Of a stretch of 64,000 nt of DNA, positions 1 through 11,434 are shown piece after piece. The stretch is from positions 234,001 to 298,000 of the forward strand of contig CAUYUJ010014563.1 in the NCBI GenBank assembly GCA_963575745.1. The letters run 5' to 3'. Each line of letters begins with the position of its first letter. The stretch's first letter is position 1. The translations under genes were made by a program, and so were the position numbers. Under the pieces are notes generated by a model. That model did no database searches, was not told the DNA's origin, and saw only the letters and a list, made by a program, of their open reading frames with translations. Origin of the DNA: Prorocentrum cordatum. Taxonomy: Eukaryota > Sar > Dinophyceae > Prorocentrales > Prorocentraceae.

Positions 1-590
1 CGCCCTACACACCGCGACGGGACTACTCGCAGCGGCTCCTCGCCTGCGAAGCCGTTGTTCTTCAGCGCCCCTCTACTTCTTTACACTATTGTCCCATTCT
101 CGTTTGCTGGTCTTCTCTGGGTTCCTGGGGTCTGGTGTGCCGGGCCTGGCGAAATGCTTCGCCGCATCGATGTAGTCGCAGCCCCTTTTCACGAATCAAA
201 TGCACCCTTCGCGGCGCTGATAGCGGCGCTCCCACGCGTCCAAAGGGATGCTCGCGTCATGATCACGCACATATGCTTGCGAATGCATGGTCAGATCCAC
301 CACCACGCCGTCATGATTCTCGCCTCCTTCTTCATGATGATTATCCGCCTCCTCGTCGCTCCTGCGCACACGACTGCGCCCGCGCTCCCACCCAGCGGGT
401 GAACCAACGCCAGAAGCACCCCACGACTGGTGCCTTGGGCGGCCAGGCGGGCTTGGACGACAAAAAAAAACCATGTACAAAGAGGCGGCGCGCCCATGCG
501 GCAGCCCCACGCGGATGCGACTTGAGCCACTGAGGCCTTTGGCGTCGGAGGCGCTTGGCCCGCGCAGCCGCCCATGGCCCCGCGTCGCCT
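1..590. other. No recognisable gene; unique GC-rich sequence
   Basis: The open frames here on both strands are low-complexity and overlap each other, and none shows a recognisable domain. A short A9 run at about 470-478 is the only simple repeat. I see nothing else that can be supported. Confidence 0.4.
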
Positions 591-593
591 CAC

Positions 594-850
594 CTATATA
601 CATGTATATACACATAAAAATACATGTGCATGTATACGTATGTGTGTACGTATGAGTACATGGACGTGAGGAGCACACCCCCTTGGGAAGGCGTATGCCC
701 GTGACAATACATGGGTGCCATGGGCAGAGGATGATGATAATGAGCGAATATGTATATAGGTGCCATGTGCTATGTGTAAGGCGTGATGAAGATGGTAACG
801 CATGGGCGCCATGGTGGGCGACCTGCCCAAATACACATGCAAACAAGCGT
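594..850 (+). repeat. Dispersed repeat, copy 1 (TA/CA-rich plus conserved core)
   Basis: It begins with a degenerate ATGTATAC/ACGTATG stretch, followed by a conserved core (GAGCACACCCCC, then GTGACAATACATG and GTGCCATGGGC) and a tail containing GGCGTGATGAAGATGGTAA. The same order of blocks recurs at about 18480-18730 in the same orientation. The two copies differ by substitutions and small indels, so this is a dispersed repeat family and not a recent duplication. No coding potential was recognised. Confidence 0.7.
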
Positions 851-1125
851 GATACCAGCACATCTACATACTTACGTAAACATGTACATTGACATATCAT
901 GCATACACGCATGCGTCATACGTACTCACACACATACATATGCACACGTACCATAATTGGGAAGCCGGGAACAACGCATCTTCACTTCAAAATCCGATCC
1001 ATCACCGTTGAATACTGTTTACCAGCTTCCAGGCTAACATGGCGACTATTCGATTGCAAAAACTAAAAATACAGAATTCCCTACGCCGCACGGTCAGCAG
1101 TAGTGGCCGCCCATGGCACCCGCCA
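851..1125. other. Intergenic stretch, nothing recognised
   Basis: Less GC-rich than its surroundings, with scattered CATACA motifs at 895-955 and otherwise unique sequence. No open frame with domain character was seen. Confidence 0.4.
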
Positions 1126-1795
1126 AAACCTTTTAGGATTACTGGGGATTCCTGAGGGAATTCTGGGTCTTAAAGAATATTTGTTTAACAAATCTTCAGG
1201 AATCCATTTGGAATCAGGAGGACTCCCTATCCGAACCACTAAGATTCCTTAGGGGATCCCTCGGGCCCGACCCTGGACGTAGGACCGAATCCGACGAAGG
1301 AATCCCTAAGGAATCTCCAAGAAACCTAGGAATCCATAGGATTTAGCAATCCCAGGGAATCTCTTTATTAAGGAATCCGTCGGAATCCTAAAGAAATCCG
1401 AGAGAATCCCCAGGTAATCCTGCGGGTCTGGTCCCGGCCGGTCCGGCGCCGGACCGGCCAGGACCAGACAGGACAACGCTGGGTTCCGTTAGGGCGGCGT
1501 GTGGGTTCCTCGGGATCCCCAGAAGATTCCCTCCTATTAGGATTCCCTCCTCCTCCTCAGAAAACCGCTTGGTTTCCCTAGGACTCCCTCGGGTTTCTGC
1601 CTCCTCCTTGAGATCCCCTAGGGGTTCCTTCCAGACCGGACCGGGCCCAGGACCACCCCCCAGGACCAGATCCTCCAAGGGAATCCCCAAGAAATTCTGG
1701 ATTTCAGATCCACAGGATTCCCCAGGGATTCCTTAGGGTTTCGTAGTAATTGGGATTCCTCGGGATTCCTGAATAAGAAAATTCCCTTGGACCGC
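1125..1795 (+). repeat. Degenerate AGGAATCC-type minisatellite
   Basis: Variants of the core AGGAATCC/GGAATCCC recur every 10-30 bases, interrupted by the palindrome at 1426-1469 and a related GGACCAGA segment near 1634-1673. The motif density makes spurious open frames on the minus strand. No gene is supported. Confidence 0.7.
1426..1469. repeat. 44-bp near-perfect palindrome
   Basis: The 22-base half 1426-1447 (GTCTGGTCCCGGCCGGTCCG then GC) matches the reverse complement of 1448-1469 at 21 of 22 positions, with no spacer. It could extrude as a cruciform or fold as a very stable hairpin in RNA. Function unknown. Confidence 0.9.
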
Positions 1796-1915
1796 CGGCC
1801 CAACGGGCCAGAGGCGTGCTAAGATCTCCGGTAACTGCTAAACAATATTTCTGGTTCGCGCGCGCGGGGCGGCCCCTGGGGATCCCTGGATCAAAAGTAC
1901 CCCGGGAGGAGCCCG
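1796..1915 (+). repeat. Conserved ~120-bp head of the CCAAGA repeat family, copy 1
   Basis: This block starts at GGCCCAACGGGCCAGAGGCG and runs through GCTAAGATCTCCGGTAACTG and GGGGCGGCCCCTGGGG to AAAAGTACCCCGGG. It is repeated almost unchanged at 29189-29302. In both places it is followed directly by CCAAGA-type minisatellite in the same orientation, so head plus minisatellite look like one composite repeat unit. Confidence 0.85.
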
Positions 1916-3290
1916 GGACACGCCCGGGACACGCCCGAGACACGCCCGGGACACTCCCCCAGATCCTCCAGGATCGCCCCAAGAGGGCCCAAAGAGGCCC
2001 CCAACACAATCCAAGAGAGGTCCGAGACGCCCGAAGATCGCTCCACGGCGCCCAAGATGGCCTCCAGACGGCCCAAGACGTCTCCAAGATGACCCAACAA
2101 GCCTCCAAGATGCCCCAAGAGACCTCCAGGAGCACTCCCAAGAGGGCCCCAAGAGGCAAAAATCATTTTTTTTCCCAGGTTTTGGACAGATTTGGGCGTT
2201 TCAACCTTTTCGGTTCCCCGACGCCCCTAAACGGCTCAAGAGGCCTCCAAGATCGCCCCAAGAGGGCCCAAGAGGCCCTCAAGAGGGCCCCAAGACGGCC
2301 CAAGACGGCTCCAAGACGGCCCCAGAGGCCTCCAAGACGGCCCAAGAGGGCCCCAAGAACGCCCCCAACGAGGTCCGAGACGCCCAAAGATCGCTCCACG
2401 ACGCCCAAGATGGCCTCTGGACGGCCCAAGACGTCTCCAAGATGGCCCAAGACGCCTCCAAGATGCCCCAAGAGGCCTCCAAGAGAACTCCCAAGAGGGC
2501 CCCAAGAGGCAAAAACTGTGCTTTTCCTTTGGTTTTGGACAGATTTGGGCGTTTTAACCTTTTCGGTTCCCCGACGCCCCTAAACGGCTCAAGAGGCCTC
2601 CAAGATCGCCCCAAGAGGGCCCAAGAGGCCCCCAAGAGGGCCCCAAGACGGCCCAAGACGGCTCCAAGACGGCCCCAGAGGCCTCCAAGACGGCCCAAGA
2701 GGGCCCCAAGAACGCCCCCAACACGGTCCAAGAGAGGTCCGAGACGCCCGAAGATCGCTCCACGACGCCCAAGATGGCCTCCAGACGGCCCAAGACGTCT
2801 CCAAGATGACCCAGGAAGCCTCCAAGATCCCCAGGAGGTCTCCAAGTGCATTCCCAAGAGGGCCCCAAGAGGCAAACAAACAATGCTTTTCCATAGGTTT
2901 TGGACAGATTTGGGCGTTTCAACCTTTTCGGTTCCCCGACGCCCCTAAACGGCTCAAGAAGCCTCCAAGATCGCCCCAAAAGGGCCCAAGAGGCCCCCAA
3001 GAGGGCCCCAAGATGGCCCAGGACGGCTCCAAGAGGGCCCCAAAGGCCTCCAAGACGGCCCAAGAGGGCCCCAAGAACGCTTCAAGAACGCCCCAAGAGG
3101 GGGTTCACGAAACAGAATTTCGAGCTCTCGGCCCTTAGAGGCCCCCGGGAGGCCCCAAGACGCCCCCAAAGGCCTCAAGAGGCGGTCAAGAGGCCCTCAA
3201 GAGGCCTCAAGAGGCCTCCAAAAGGCCCTCTGGAGGCCTCCAAAAAACCCTCAGGAGGCCCCCAGGACGCCTCCAAGACTCCAGCCAGAC
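1916..3290 (+). repeat. CCAAGANGGCC-type minisatellite, tandem ~370-bp higher-order units
   Basis: Short units such as CCAAGACGGCC and CAAGAGGGCCC are organised into at least three larger repeats. Each larger unit contains one conserved non-repetitive core (GTTTTGGACAGATTTGGGCG followed by CGGTTCCCCGACGCCCC) near 2178, 2532 and 2895. Long open frames on both strands encode only low-complexity Pro/Arg/Lys or Gly/Leu/Trp/Ser protein and are not taken as genes. Confidence 0.85.
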
Positions 3291-3359
3291 GCGACTTGGG
3301 AAACGCGGGTCGGGTGGTCCTCCTCCCCCGCGTTCGGCCTCCAGCCTCGAGCCTCGACC

Positions 3360-3641
3360 CTCCACGACGACGACGACGACGCCGGCGGGCGGCGGCGGCG
3401 GGCGGCGGCGGCGGCGACGACGACGACGACAAAGGCGCTCCTCATCGCTCCTCATCCCCCTCCTCCTTCCTCCTCCTCCTCCTCCTCCTCTTCCTCCTCC
3501 TCCTCCTCCTCTTCCTCCTCCTCCTCCTCGTCGTCCTCCTCCTCCTCCTCCTCCTCCTCCTCCTCCTCTTCCTCCTCCTCCTCCTCCTCCTCCTCCTCCT
3601 CCTCGTCCTCCTCCTCCTCCTCCTCCTCCTCCTCCTCCTCC
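3360..3641 (+). repeat. (CGA)n then (TCC)n microsatellite
   Basis: ACG/CGG triplets at about 3362-3431 are followed by a TCC tract at about 3459-3641 with few interruptions. Poly-Leu, poly-Gly and poly-Arg open frames here are consequences of the triplet repeat. Confidence 0.95.
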
Positions 3642-4248
3642 GGTCCAATAAGAAAAGAGATGGTAAGAGAAACGCCACAAGAAAGTGTTCCTTCACGCCC
3701 GTGTCCGCAACGCCAGAGGACATCAGGACGATAACGGAGCCAGCGTTAGCATTCAAAGCCCGCCACCCTCCGACACGAGGGTTCCCCTATCGCATAAGAT
3801 GTCTCTTCCCCCCGGCTCGAACGGCCCCACAGCGGGATACCACGGGTAACACGCCCCCACGATGGCACCAAAGCCGTCAAAAAACTGCAAACACCTAGAA
3901 GCCCCATGAAAAAACATTAACAAATTTATCGACAACTACACAGCTCCCGACGCCGCAGCTCCACACTGCAAACGACCACTCGGACAGGCGACCACGGTGC
4001 GACATTATGGGCCGGCGGAATGAGCGAAACGATTAAATAAGAAAGCGCTTTGGACCCCGGAAGAAAAAAGAATTCCCCAAAGCTTGTGATACTCACTATG
4101 GATTCCTTCGGATCCGTCCTAGGTTCTCCAGGGCGGCCCACGGCTCTTCCAATTCCAAAACCATTTTCGGCACAGGATTCGAGCGAGTCCAGTACCTCCT
4201 ATTTTCGCCACGATGGGCGTCTTCTAGCTTCGCGGGGCTGCTGGCTGC
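3642..4248. other. Unique sequence before the retroelement
   Basis: Mixed-composition unique sequence with no long repeat. It may hold the left terminal region of the DIRS-like element that follows, but I could not identify a terminal repeat or a start site in it. Confidence 0.35.
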
Positions 4249-6492
4249 GTGGCACCCAATGACCGGAAGAATATTCCCGAGCCTCTCGAAAGAGGGGGGG
4301 GTGGGCTGCCGCACTTCAGGTTTGGAGGGAGNNNNNNNNNNNNNNNNNNNNNNNNNNNNNNNNNNNNNNNNNNNNNNNNNNNNNNNNNNNNNNNNNNNNN
4401 NNNNNNNNNNNNNNNNNNNNNNNNNNNNNNNCTCCCCACCATGGGCTGGGAGACATACCTCGCTTCCGAGGAGGAGGGCAGCCCGGTGGTGTCCGGCAAA
4501 CCCCCACCGTGCCAGCACTGCAGGGCACTCGCAGCACAGCAGCAGCAGCGTGGGAGAGCCGCCGGCGGCGCACCCGCCGTGGTCGAGCTCCCCACCGAGG
4601 TGGCCTGCCCAGACTTTAAGGACCTGGTGCCGTTGCGCTCTCGACCCGCCTTCGCATGGGGGCTCAGGACGCGGGAGATCTTCGCCGGCACAGGGCGCTG
4701 GACACAGGCCATGAAGAACGCGGGCATCGCCACCAGCGAGTCCGTCGAGTACTACGGGCAGCCTCTGCTCAGCAAGGACCCCAGGCCGCAGTTCGACATC
4801 CGCGACCCGCTAGTGCGCGAGCGCCTGTACCAGGAGTTCAGTGCGCCCCCAGGCCCGGACGAAGCCAATGTGCTACAGTTCGCTCCTCCCTGCGTAAGCC
4901 ACTGCCCCTGGCAGTTGGCAGCAGGAGGGACGAGGACCTTCGAGTGCCCAGATGGGACTGGTGAGCGTCAGGTCGAGATCGATGGCAACGTGTTCGGGGA
5001 GTTCGCGTGCATAGGGGCAAAGCGGGGCTACGAGGCAGGACAAGAGTTTCTCATCGAGTCCTCAGCACGGGACGGCAGGTACCCCAAGCTTTGGGACCGA
5101 CCCTGCATGAGAGCTCTAGTGCACGCGACTGGGGCCCGGGCCCTAGCCATAGACATGTGCGAATGGGGACTCGCACCCCCGGACGAGCCACAGCATCGGC
5201 ACCAGAAGCGGACTTGGTTTGCGGCGATGGACGCCGAGGCGCGGGCTTTGGAGGAGAAGTTGGCAAGCAAGGTGGCGCGGGCCGGGCGTTTTGACGCCCT
5301 GGAACAAGACCCCCCTCCTTCATCACGCCCGTCAGCCTGTGCGGCAGAGGGCGCCGTGACCGAGGACGGGACCATCAGCGAGCATGGCGAGAAGTGCAGC
5401 AGCTTGAGGAGGAGCGCCATCATCGGTAAAGCAGAGGAGGATCAGAACAGGTGCAGTTGCAACCACGACGACAGCTGGCTTGAGGCCCCCCTCAGCTGCT
5501 GCGACGTCTCGGACTGCCTACCCCACCCGAAACTGAGAGGCTCAACGGAGGTCAGGGTTGACGAGAGCTCAAAGGGCCCACGTGGGGGCGGTCGTTCAAA
5601 GGACGGCTACCCGGAGAGAGACGGGGCGGAGGAGGACGGCGGGAACCCAAAGGGCGAACGCCAAGGTGAGGACGAGGTGGAGGTGGAGACCGACGGTGAG
5701 CCAATCGTGATCGAGTGTGGCGGCGACGAGAAGCGGGGCGGCAAGCGAGGCGGCAAGCGAGGAGGCTGGAAGCGCAACAAAGCGCGCAAGCGTGAGGCGC
5801 GTGAAGCTGCCGCTCGTGGCGGAGGCGGACCCGGCGGAGACGGTGATGGCGACGGCGACGGGGGCGAGAGCCCAGACGAGGATGAGGAGGAGGAGAACCG
5901 CCGCCAGAAGAAGGCGAGAGAAGCCGAGGATGAAGCATCTCGAGCCAGCCCGGTGCGAGTCTTTGTCCCGCAGCAGGGCGACCGGTGGGCACTGCTCAAG
6001 GGGGGCCCGTTCGAGGCAGGAGAGGTCAAAGCGAAGCTGAGGGTCTCAGATGCGCTGTCCGCGTGCATCTTCGACGAGGACCAGCTGTACCTCTTCGAGC
6101 ACACGGAGGACGAGGACACGGCAGGCGCACATGGGCCACCTCTCGACGACGAGGAGTCGGTGCGCCCTGGAGAGAAGCTGCTGCTGTGGGCCACGCTGAA
6201 GCCGCCGAAGGACTGGACCAGCTGGAGCCCCCGGTGGGATCGGGATCAGCAACCAGCACCTGGTGCCACAGCTCAAGCCGGCCAACGGAGGGTCACAGCC
6301 AGGGTTGCTGACCGGGCGTCAGCCGCAGCGGCAGCTGCAGAATCGAGCGGGGCCGCAGCAAGCTCGGCAGCCAGCAGCAGCCGCATGCCAGCACCGACGT
6401 TCAGCGAAGTGGCCGCAGCAGTGGGAGGCGAAAGGGCAAGCTCAGTCCCCCCGTCTATAGCGGGGGCACTTCGAGGAGCTCGGGCGCCCTGA
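4249..6492 (+). CDS. Methyltransferase-like N-terminal part of the DIRS-like polyprotein
   Basis: The readable part after the gap carries class I SAM-methyltransferase features: EIFAGTGRWTQAMKNAG (motif I, from about 4675), FAPPCVSHCPW (a PPC motif resembling C5-methyltransferase motif IV, about 4876-4908), FLIES followed by YPKLWD (motif VI-like, about 5050-5095) and a DMCEWG segment (about 5152). C5-methyltransferases use the PPC cysteine to attack cytosine; that this domain methylates DNA is inference. Downstream it becomes acidic and Lys/Arg-rich low complexity (5560-5930), then a segment that may be Gag-like. The first codons precede a 100-N gap whose length is conventional, so the start and the joining frame are uncertain. 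It stops at 6492, but the neighbouring frame continues with coding character from the C6 run at 6447-6452. Confidence 0.65.
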   Translation: MAPNDRKNIPEPLERGGGGLPHFRFGGXXXXXXXXXXXXXXXXXXXXXXXXXXXXXXXXXXLPTMGWETYLASEEEGSPVVSGKPPPCQHCRALAAQQQQRGRAAGGAPAVVELPTEVACPDFKDLVPLRSRPAFAWGLRTREIFAGTGRWTQAMKNAGIATSESVEYYGQPLLSKDPRPQFDIRDPLVRERLYQEFSAPPGPDEANVLQFAPPCVSHCPWQLAAGGTRTFECPDGTGERQVEIDGNVFGEFACIGAKRGYEAGQEFLIESSARDGRYPKLWDRPCMRALVHATGARALAIDMCEWGLAPPDEPQHRHQKRTWFAAMDAEARALEEKLASKVARAGRFDALEQDPPPSSRPSACAAEGAVTEDGTISEHGEKCSSLRRSAIIGKAEEDQNRCSCNHDDSWLEAPLSCCDVSDCLPHPKLRGSTEVRVDESSKGPRGGGRSKDGYPERDGAEEDGGNPKGERQGEDEVEVETDGEPIVIECGGDEKRGGKRGGKRGGWKRNKARKREAREAAARGGGGPGGDGDGDGDGGESPDEDEEEENRRQKKAREAEDEASRASPVRVFVPQQGDRWALLKGGPFEAGEVKAKLRVSDALSACIFDEDQLYLFEHTEDEDTAGAHGPPLDDEESVRPGEKLLLWATLKPPKDWTSWSPRWDRDQQPAPGATAQAGQRRVTARVADRASAAAAAAESSGAAASSAASSSRMPAPTFSEVAAAVGGERASSVPPSIAGALRGARAP
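4332..4431. other. Assembly gap (100 N)
   Basis: Exactly 100 unknown bases, the conventional size for a scaffold gap of unknown length. The apparent reading frame running through it should not be trusted. Confidence 1.
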
Positions 6493-6815
6493 GACGAGTG
6501 GAGGAGCAGCTCGCCGAGGCCCAGGGGCACCACGCCCGCCTAGAGGGCGAGGGCAGCGACCAGGAGCGGAGCGCCGCACGTGCAGTCGGGCAACTGGAAA
6601 TCAGGCGCAACGAGGTCCAGGCCCGCCGCGCCGCCCGACTCGAGCGCGAGGCGCGCCGGAAGGAGCGTGAGGACCAGAGGGCCATGAGTGCCCCCCCGAG
6701 GCCTCAGAGTCCGCAGGAGTTTCCAGGAGCCCCCCCCCCACCGGAGGCTGAAGGGGACCAAGAGGCTACCTCCGATGAGGCAGGACGCAGGGCCACCGAA
6801 ACACACCCGGGGTAG
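6453..6815 (+). CDS. Coiled-coil segment of the DIRS-like polyprotein, shifted frame
   Basis: This frame continues the polyprotein after the C6 run at 6447-6452. It encodes a Glu/Arg/Ala-rich heptad-like helix (RRVEEQLAEAQGHHARLEGE, continuing with repeated RRNE, RRAARLEREARRKERE), then a Pro-rich stretch, ending at a TAG at 6813-6815. One extra C at 6447-6452 would join it to the upstream frame, and one extra G at 6809-6812 would join it to the RT frame downstream. The coiled coil may be the assembly part of a Gag-like region, but no Gag family match can be claimed. Confidence 0.5.
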   Translation, partial: VYSGGTSRSSGALRRVEEQLAEAQGHHARLEGEGSDQERSAARAVGQLEIRRNEVQARRAARLEREARRKEREDQRAMSAPPRPQSPQEFPGAPPPPEAEGDQEATSDEAGRRATETHPG

Positions 6816-9800
6816 CCTGTCGTGGGGGAGCCCACAAGTGCAATGCAGCACGGCGCTTCGTCAAGAACTTCGATGACGTACGGAGGGGCGGCAAGAGCAA
6901 CGACCTCCAGCACGCGGACATACTGCACCTGAACGGGGTCGGGCAGATCAGCGACGTGTTGATGCAGGAGTACCCTGGGGCAGATCCGACGGATCCGACC
7001 CTGGCGCCCGAACCTCGCCAGCTCGGCAAGATCCTGGCGCGCTACGTGGAGGAGCACGAAGCGCTGAAGGTCAAGACGAAAAGCCTCGGCATCCCGCGGG
7101 ACGAGCACGCCGGAGGAGGGGTCCTGGACCCCATATACGTCGAGACCGAGAAGACCTACATCGAGGAATACGAGGGCCAGGGCATTCCTAGCGCCCGCAG
7201 CCGCAGCCGCAGTCGGGGCGCGGGGACGGCCCCCCACGAGAGAGCGAGATCCTCTGGAGGGGGGCCCGCCGGTTCAGAGTCGTCCGCCTCCGAGACGATG
7301 GCCCCCACTGCAAGAGGCAGACTGCGAGCGAGGTCGCCGCCGGACGAGAGCCGCGGGCGCAGCATCGCCCCTGACCCAAGGGACCCGGGGCGTAGATGCG
7401 GAGGCCCCGAGGTGCCGCCGGCGGGTGTCCGCCCGGGCGCGCACTATGGGAGCAGAGCGGAAGCACGCCAGGGCGAGCGCCCAACGGCGCCGCCGGCTGC
7501 CTCTCGCCCTGGAGCTACCGAGGCTAAGGAGTACCTGGCTTGGTGCCTGAAGCACGTAGAGTTCGCCCCGGAGCTGGTGAAGGAAGTGACGGACTTGGGG
7601 AACCGTCTGCTCCTCGCCGCGGGAAGCGTGGAAGCCGCCGCGGCGCGGCTTCGCGAGGAGCGAGAGCGCGTCCTCGGGAATCCGCTCGGAGGGGTGCTCG
7701 ACCCTGAGTTCGGCGCGGCCCTGGAAGAGGACCACAAGCAGTACCTCCGCGAGATGGCCATCAAGGGCGCCCCCGTCCGGAGGCAGCGGCCCAGGAGGCG
7801 CACCGTGGCTAAACCCCGCGCCTCAGCACGGGACCACGCCCTGGAGATGTACGCCAAGGCCTGGAAGGACACCTCCTACGGCGCCGTGCTTTGGGCCACC
7901 CCAGAGGCCGAGGTCGCTCTGTCTGCGTCGGAGCTCATCGAGAGCCCGTCCGGGCGAGTACCCAAGATGCTGCCCGACCGCACGGTGAGCAGCGAAGGGC
8001 GCCCGATCCACGACATGCGCGCCGCCAACGGGGACTCGCCCAAGGAGCTGCACCCACCGGGTCTTCAGCCGAAGCATGAGGCCCTCGTGCGCCTCTCCCT
8101 CTGGTGGTCAGCGCGCCACCCCGGGGTGCCGCAAGTGATAGCCAAGAGGGACGTCTCGAGGGCCTTCAAGCGGCACTGGGTGCGCGACGAGGACGTAGCC
8201 GAGTTCGGCACCTCCCTCCCCGGCGAGGCTGTGGACATGGCCACGCGCGTGATCGTGATCCACTGCGTGATGGTCTTCGGGTGGTCGGGGTCCCCGGGCG
8301 AGTACATGGCGTTCGCCTGGGGCGCCAAGTGGGACCACGAGCGGCGCAGACCGCGGGACCCCGCAGTCAACGACACGGTGCGCTGGTCGTCCAAGTGGTT
8401 GATGGACGACGGTGTCCTGGTCGAGCCGCTGGTCGGCCTCAGGCCCTGGCTCAGCGCAGCCGACTGCGACGCGAGCATGAGGCGTGTCTGGGGCAGCGAG
8501 GCGATCAACGTTGACAAGATGGCGGAGGAGGGTACCTTCCAGGCAGAACAGTTGGTCTGGGGCCTCTATCTGGACGTTGACAAGCAGCGCTCGAGGCTCC
8601 CGGAGCCCAAATGCGTGACGGCCGCCCACCTCCTGGCGATCGACGAGCTGCGCTACGGGTGCCGCCGGGTCCCCATCAAGGTCGTCCAGGAACTGACGGG
8701 CTCCGCGCAGTTCTGGGTGGCCACGCAGCCGGCTATCAAGCCTGAGCTGCCGGTCATCGACCGTCTCCTTGGCGGCGGGCTCGGAGCAGCCTGGGCGGAG
8801 CCCAAAGGGAGCGCGGAGGAGGTTGCTCTCGCCTGGGACGAGTGGGATCAGACCCTCGAACTGCTGCGAGTGCTCTTCGACGCGCCCGAAGCCTGGGCGC
8901 CCACCTTCGAGGCAAGCTTCATCTCCTGCTTGGGGCCGCAGCGCCTGGCATTACCAGGGGCCGCCGCCCGGACGAGGTGGACGGGGCGAAATGCTACCAC
9001 GACGACCATCAGCAGCATAGACTGGGGGCGCGCAGTGGCAGGCAGCAAGGCGGCGCCACCACACTACATGGCCGTGGATGCCGCCCCGCTCCTCCGCCAG
9101 CTGGAGGACGTGCTGAGCCACCCGGGGGCCGAGAAGGACTGGGCCATAGCTATCGTCGAGCTGCTCGCGTTCGTGGCCTTGGCCGCAGCAAGGGGCGATG
9201 AGTGGCAGGGCGAGCTTGTCTTCTACGTCACGGACAACATGAACGCGCGGTCGTGGATTTCCAAGAGACGCCCCAAGCATCCACTGGCGAGGCACCTCAT
9301 CCGCCTCATTCAGCGGTTGGAGGCCTGCCACGGGTTCAGCACCACCGCGCTGTACATCCGCACTTACCACAACGACATCGCGGACTGGCTGTCGCGAGAG
9401 GAGGCCAAGAAGGTCCACTCCGAGCTCCTGCGCAAAGGGTGGACCCGTATCGAGCCGCCCGAGGCGTGGGGGAAGATGCTGGCGGAGGCGAAGGAGCATC
9501 TCTTGCGGCTGCCTGGGGAGGAAGGGCCCATCGCAGAGTCCGCACTCCGTCATCGGGCGCTGAGGACCCCCACAGCGGTGCCACGCAACCTGGCCCTCAA
9601 GGGGTGTCGAGGGCTGGAGCTCGGGAGCCCGCTGGGCACCTACGGGCGCGCCTGGGAACGGCTAAGTGGGGAGCTGACGACGAGCAACTCAACGGAGGTG
9701 GACTGGATCATGTGCACCTCGTCCCTGGACCCGAAGGGTTTCGAGGTCGAGAAGCTGGTGTCCGCGGTCACCCGGGCAAGGCCGCAAATCGTCGTGGTCG

Positions 9801-11434
9801 ATGCCCCGGGCAAGCTCGACCTAACCCGCGTCGTCAAAGCGCTGCGCAGGATGGGGTATCGCACGTACGACCTGGAGGTCGTCTGCACCCACTACGGCGA
9901 CATGACGGCTCGGGCCCGAAGCCTGCTCGTGGCGGGCCGAGGACCAGCAGGCGCCAGCCTGGCGAGCATGCGCATGCCGTTGGCGCGCCGCTGTCCACAC
10001 GGAGCGAAGCACGCGCTGAGGGACAAGCTCAGCGAGGGCGACCACCACTGGCTCGACGACGAGGGGAACGTCACGTGGGAACCGGCAGCCCGGCGCGGCT
10101 CCGACGCCATGCTACCCAAGGGCATCGGCCACATCAAGCTCGCCGACACGAAGCACCTGGTCTGCTCGATCGACGGCCCGACCGGCACGGTTCGCTGGCC
10201 TACAGAGGGCCCGGGCGGACCGGGAGGGACGTTGGTCCACATCCCGGGGAGCCGCGACGGGCGCATCCGAGCGCTGTCGCCCGAGGAAGTCTGGATCGTG
10301 AAGTCTGCCCTGGCGGCTTGGGTGGCGAGGCGGGCCCAGGGCGACACCTTGGATACCCTGATGCGGGAGGCTGCGAGGTCCCTGCCGCCGGAGACGGCGA
10401 GAGCTGTCCTGGGCGCCGTCGCGGACGCGACGTTGCAAACCACCCAGCGGGCCGGCGGCTGCCGCGACCCCGCGGAGTCCGCCGCCTGGGAGACGACCCG
10501 GAGGTGGCTCAGGGCTTGGGCGCAGGGCGAGCTCCGCGCGAAGGCCGAGGCCGCGGAGGACGACCGACACGCGGGAGTGCTGAGCGACGACGTGCACAAA
10601 GCGAGACGCAAGAGCCAAGGCGTCCGCTTCAGGGCGATCGAGGAGGACCTCGTGCGGGGGCCCGAGCCCCCACCCGACGCCAAGGAGGTGGACCTGAACG
10701 CAGTCATCGACAAGCCCAAGAAGCGGCGGAAGCGGAGCCCCAACCGGGGCAAGAAGGTGGAGACCCAGAGGCTGGTCAAGCCGATCGCGCTGGGCCAAGC
10801 TCGGGCTGCCATCGCCTTGCCGGACCACCCGGCCCTGGGAGGGGAGGACTACGGCAGGTGGATCGAGGAGCAGAAGCGCGAGGCGCTGATGCTGCGGCTG
10901 TCCGAGGGGACCCGCGCCGGCTATGAGACCGGCTGGCGACAGTGGCAGGGCTTCAGGGCAGCTCAGGGCGAGTCGCCCTGGCTCGAGGGGCGCGACCGTG
11001 AGGAGCGCTACGCCAACGAGGAAGCGTTGCTGGGATTCGTCATTGCGTTGGCCAAAGTGCTGAAGCGCACGGAAGGTACGATCAAACAGAACTTGTTTGC
11101 TGTGCGCTTTGCCCACCTCGTAGTCGGCTATCCTGACCCCCTACTCCACCGCGGCCGCCTCTGGTCCACGCTCGCCGGCCTCAAGAGGGGCCAAGGGCCG
11201 AGCGGGCGGAAGCGGCCTGTGACACCGCGCATGCTCTTGTGGCTCCACGGCTTCTTGAAGGACCAGACCGACCTTCACACGACGGACACCACGGTCCTGT
11301 GGGCTGCCGTGGTCGTGGCTTTCTTCTTCATGTTGAGGGCGTCCGAGTACTTGATCCAGCCTGGGAAAACATGGAGCCAGGAGCGCGTCGCGCGCGGCGT
11401 GGACATCACGGGCCGTGACAGCGACAACCAGCCC
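6816..11434 (+). CDS. RT / RNase H / methyltransferase-like / recombinase core of the DIRS-like polyprotein
   Basis: The frame is coding-like from about 6816, upstream of the first ATG at 6962, and opens with a short Cys/His stretch (ACRGGAHKC). Reverse transcriptase: KRDVSRAFKR (catalytic Asp, about 8143), FGWSGSPGEY (motif B, about 8276) and WLMDDGV (the DD pair, about 8398). RNase H: MAVDA, VELLAF, FYVTDNMNARSW and YHNDIADWLSRE, about 9068-9400. A second C5-methyltransferase-like segment spans about 9600-10310. Its motif VIII resembles YGDMTARARSLLVAG (about 9893) and motif IX RALSPEEVW (about 10270), but where motif IV should have PPC it reads VDAPGKL, so the cysteine is missing. The recombinase core-binding part starts near 10890, and its first catalytic Arg lies in LRASEYLI (about 11335). 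The frame breaks at CCC 11432-11434. Confidence 0.8.

Noticed and set aside
1816-3898. Long Pro/Arg/Lys-rich proteins in the CCAAGA arrays
   Set aside because: Equivalent long frames exist on both strands in all repeat copies; this follows from repeat composition.
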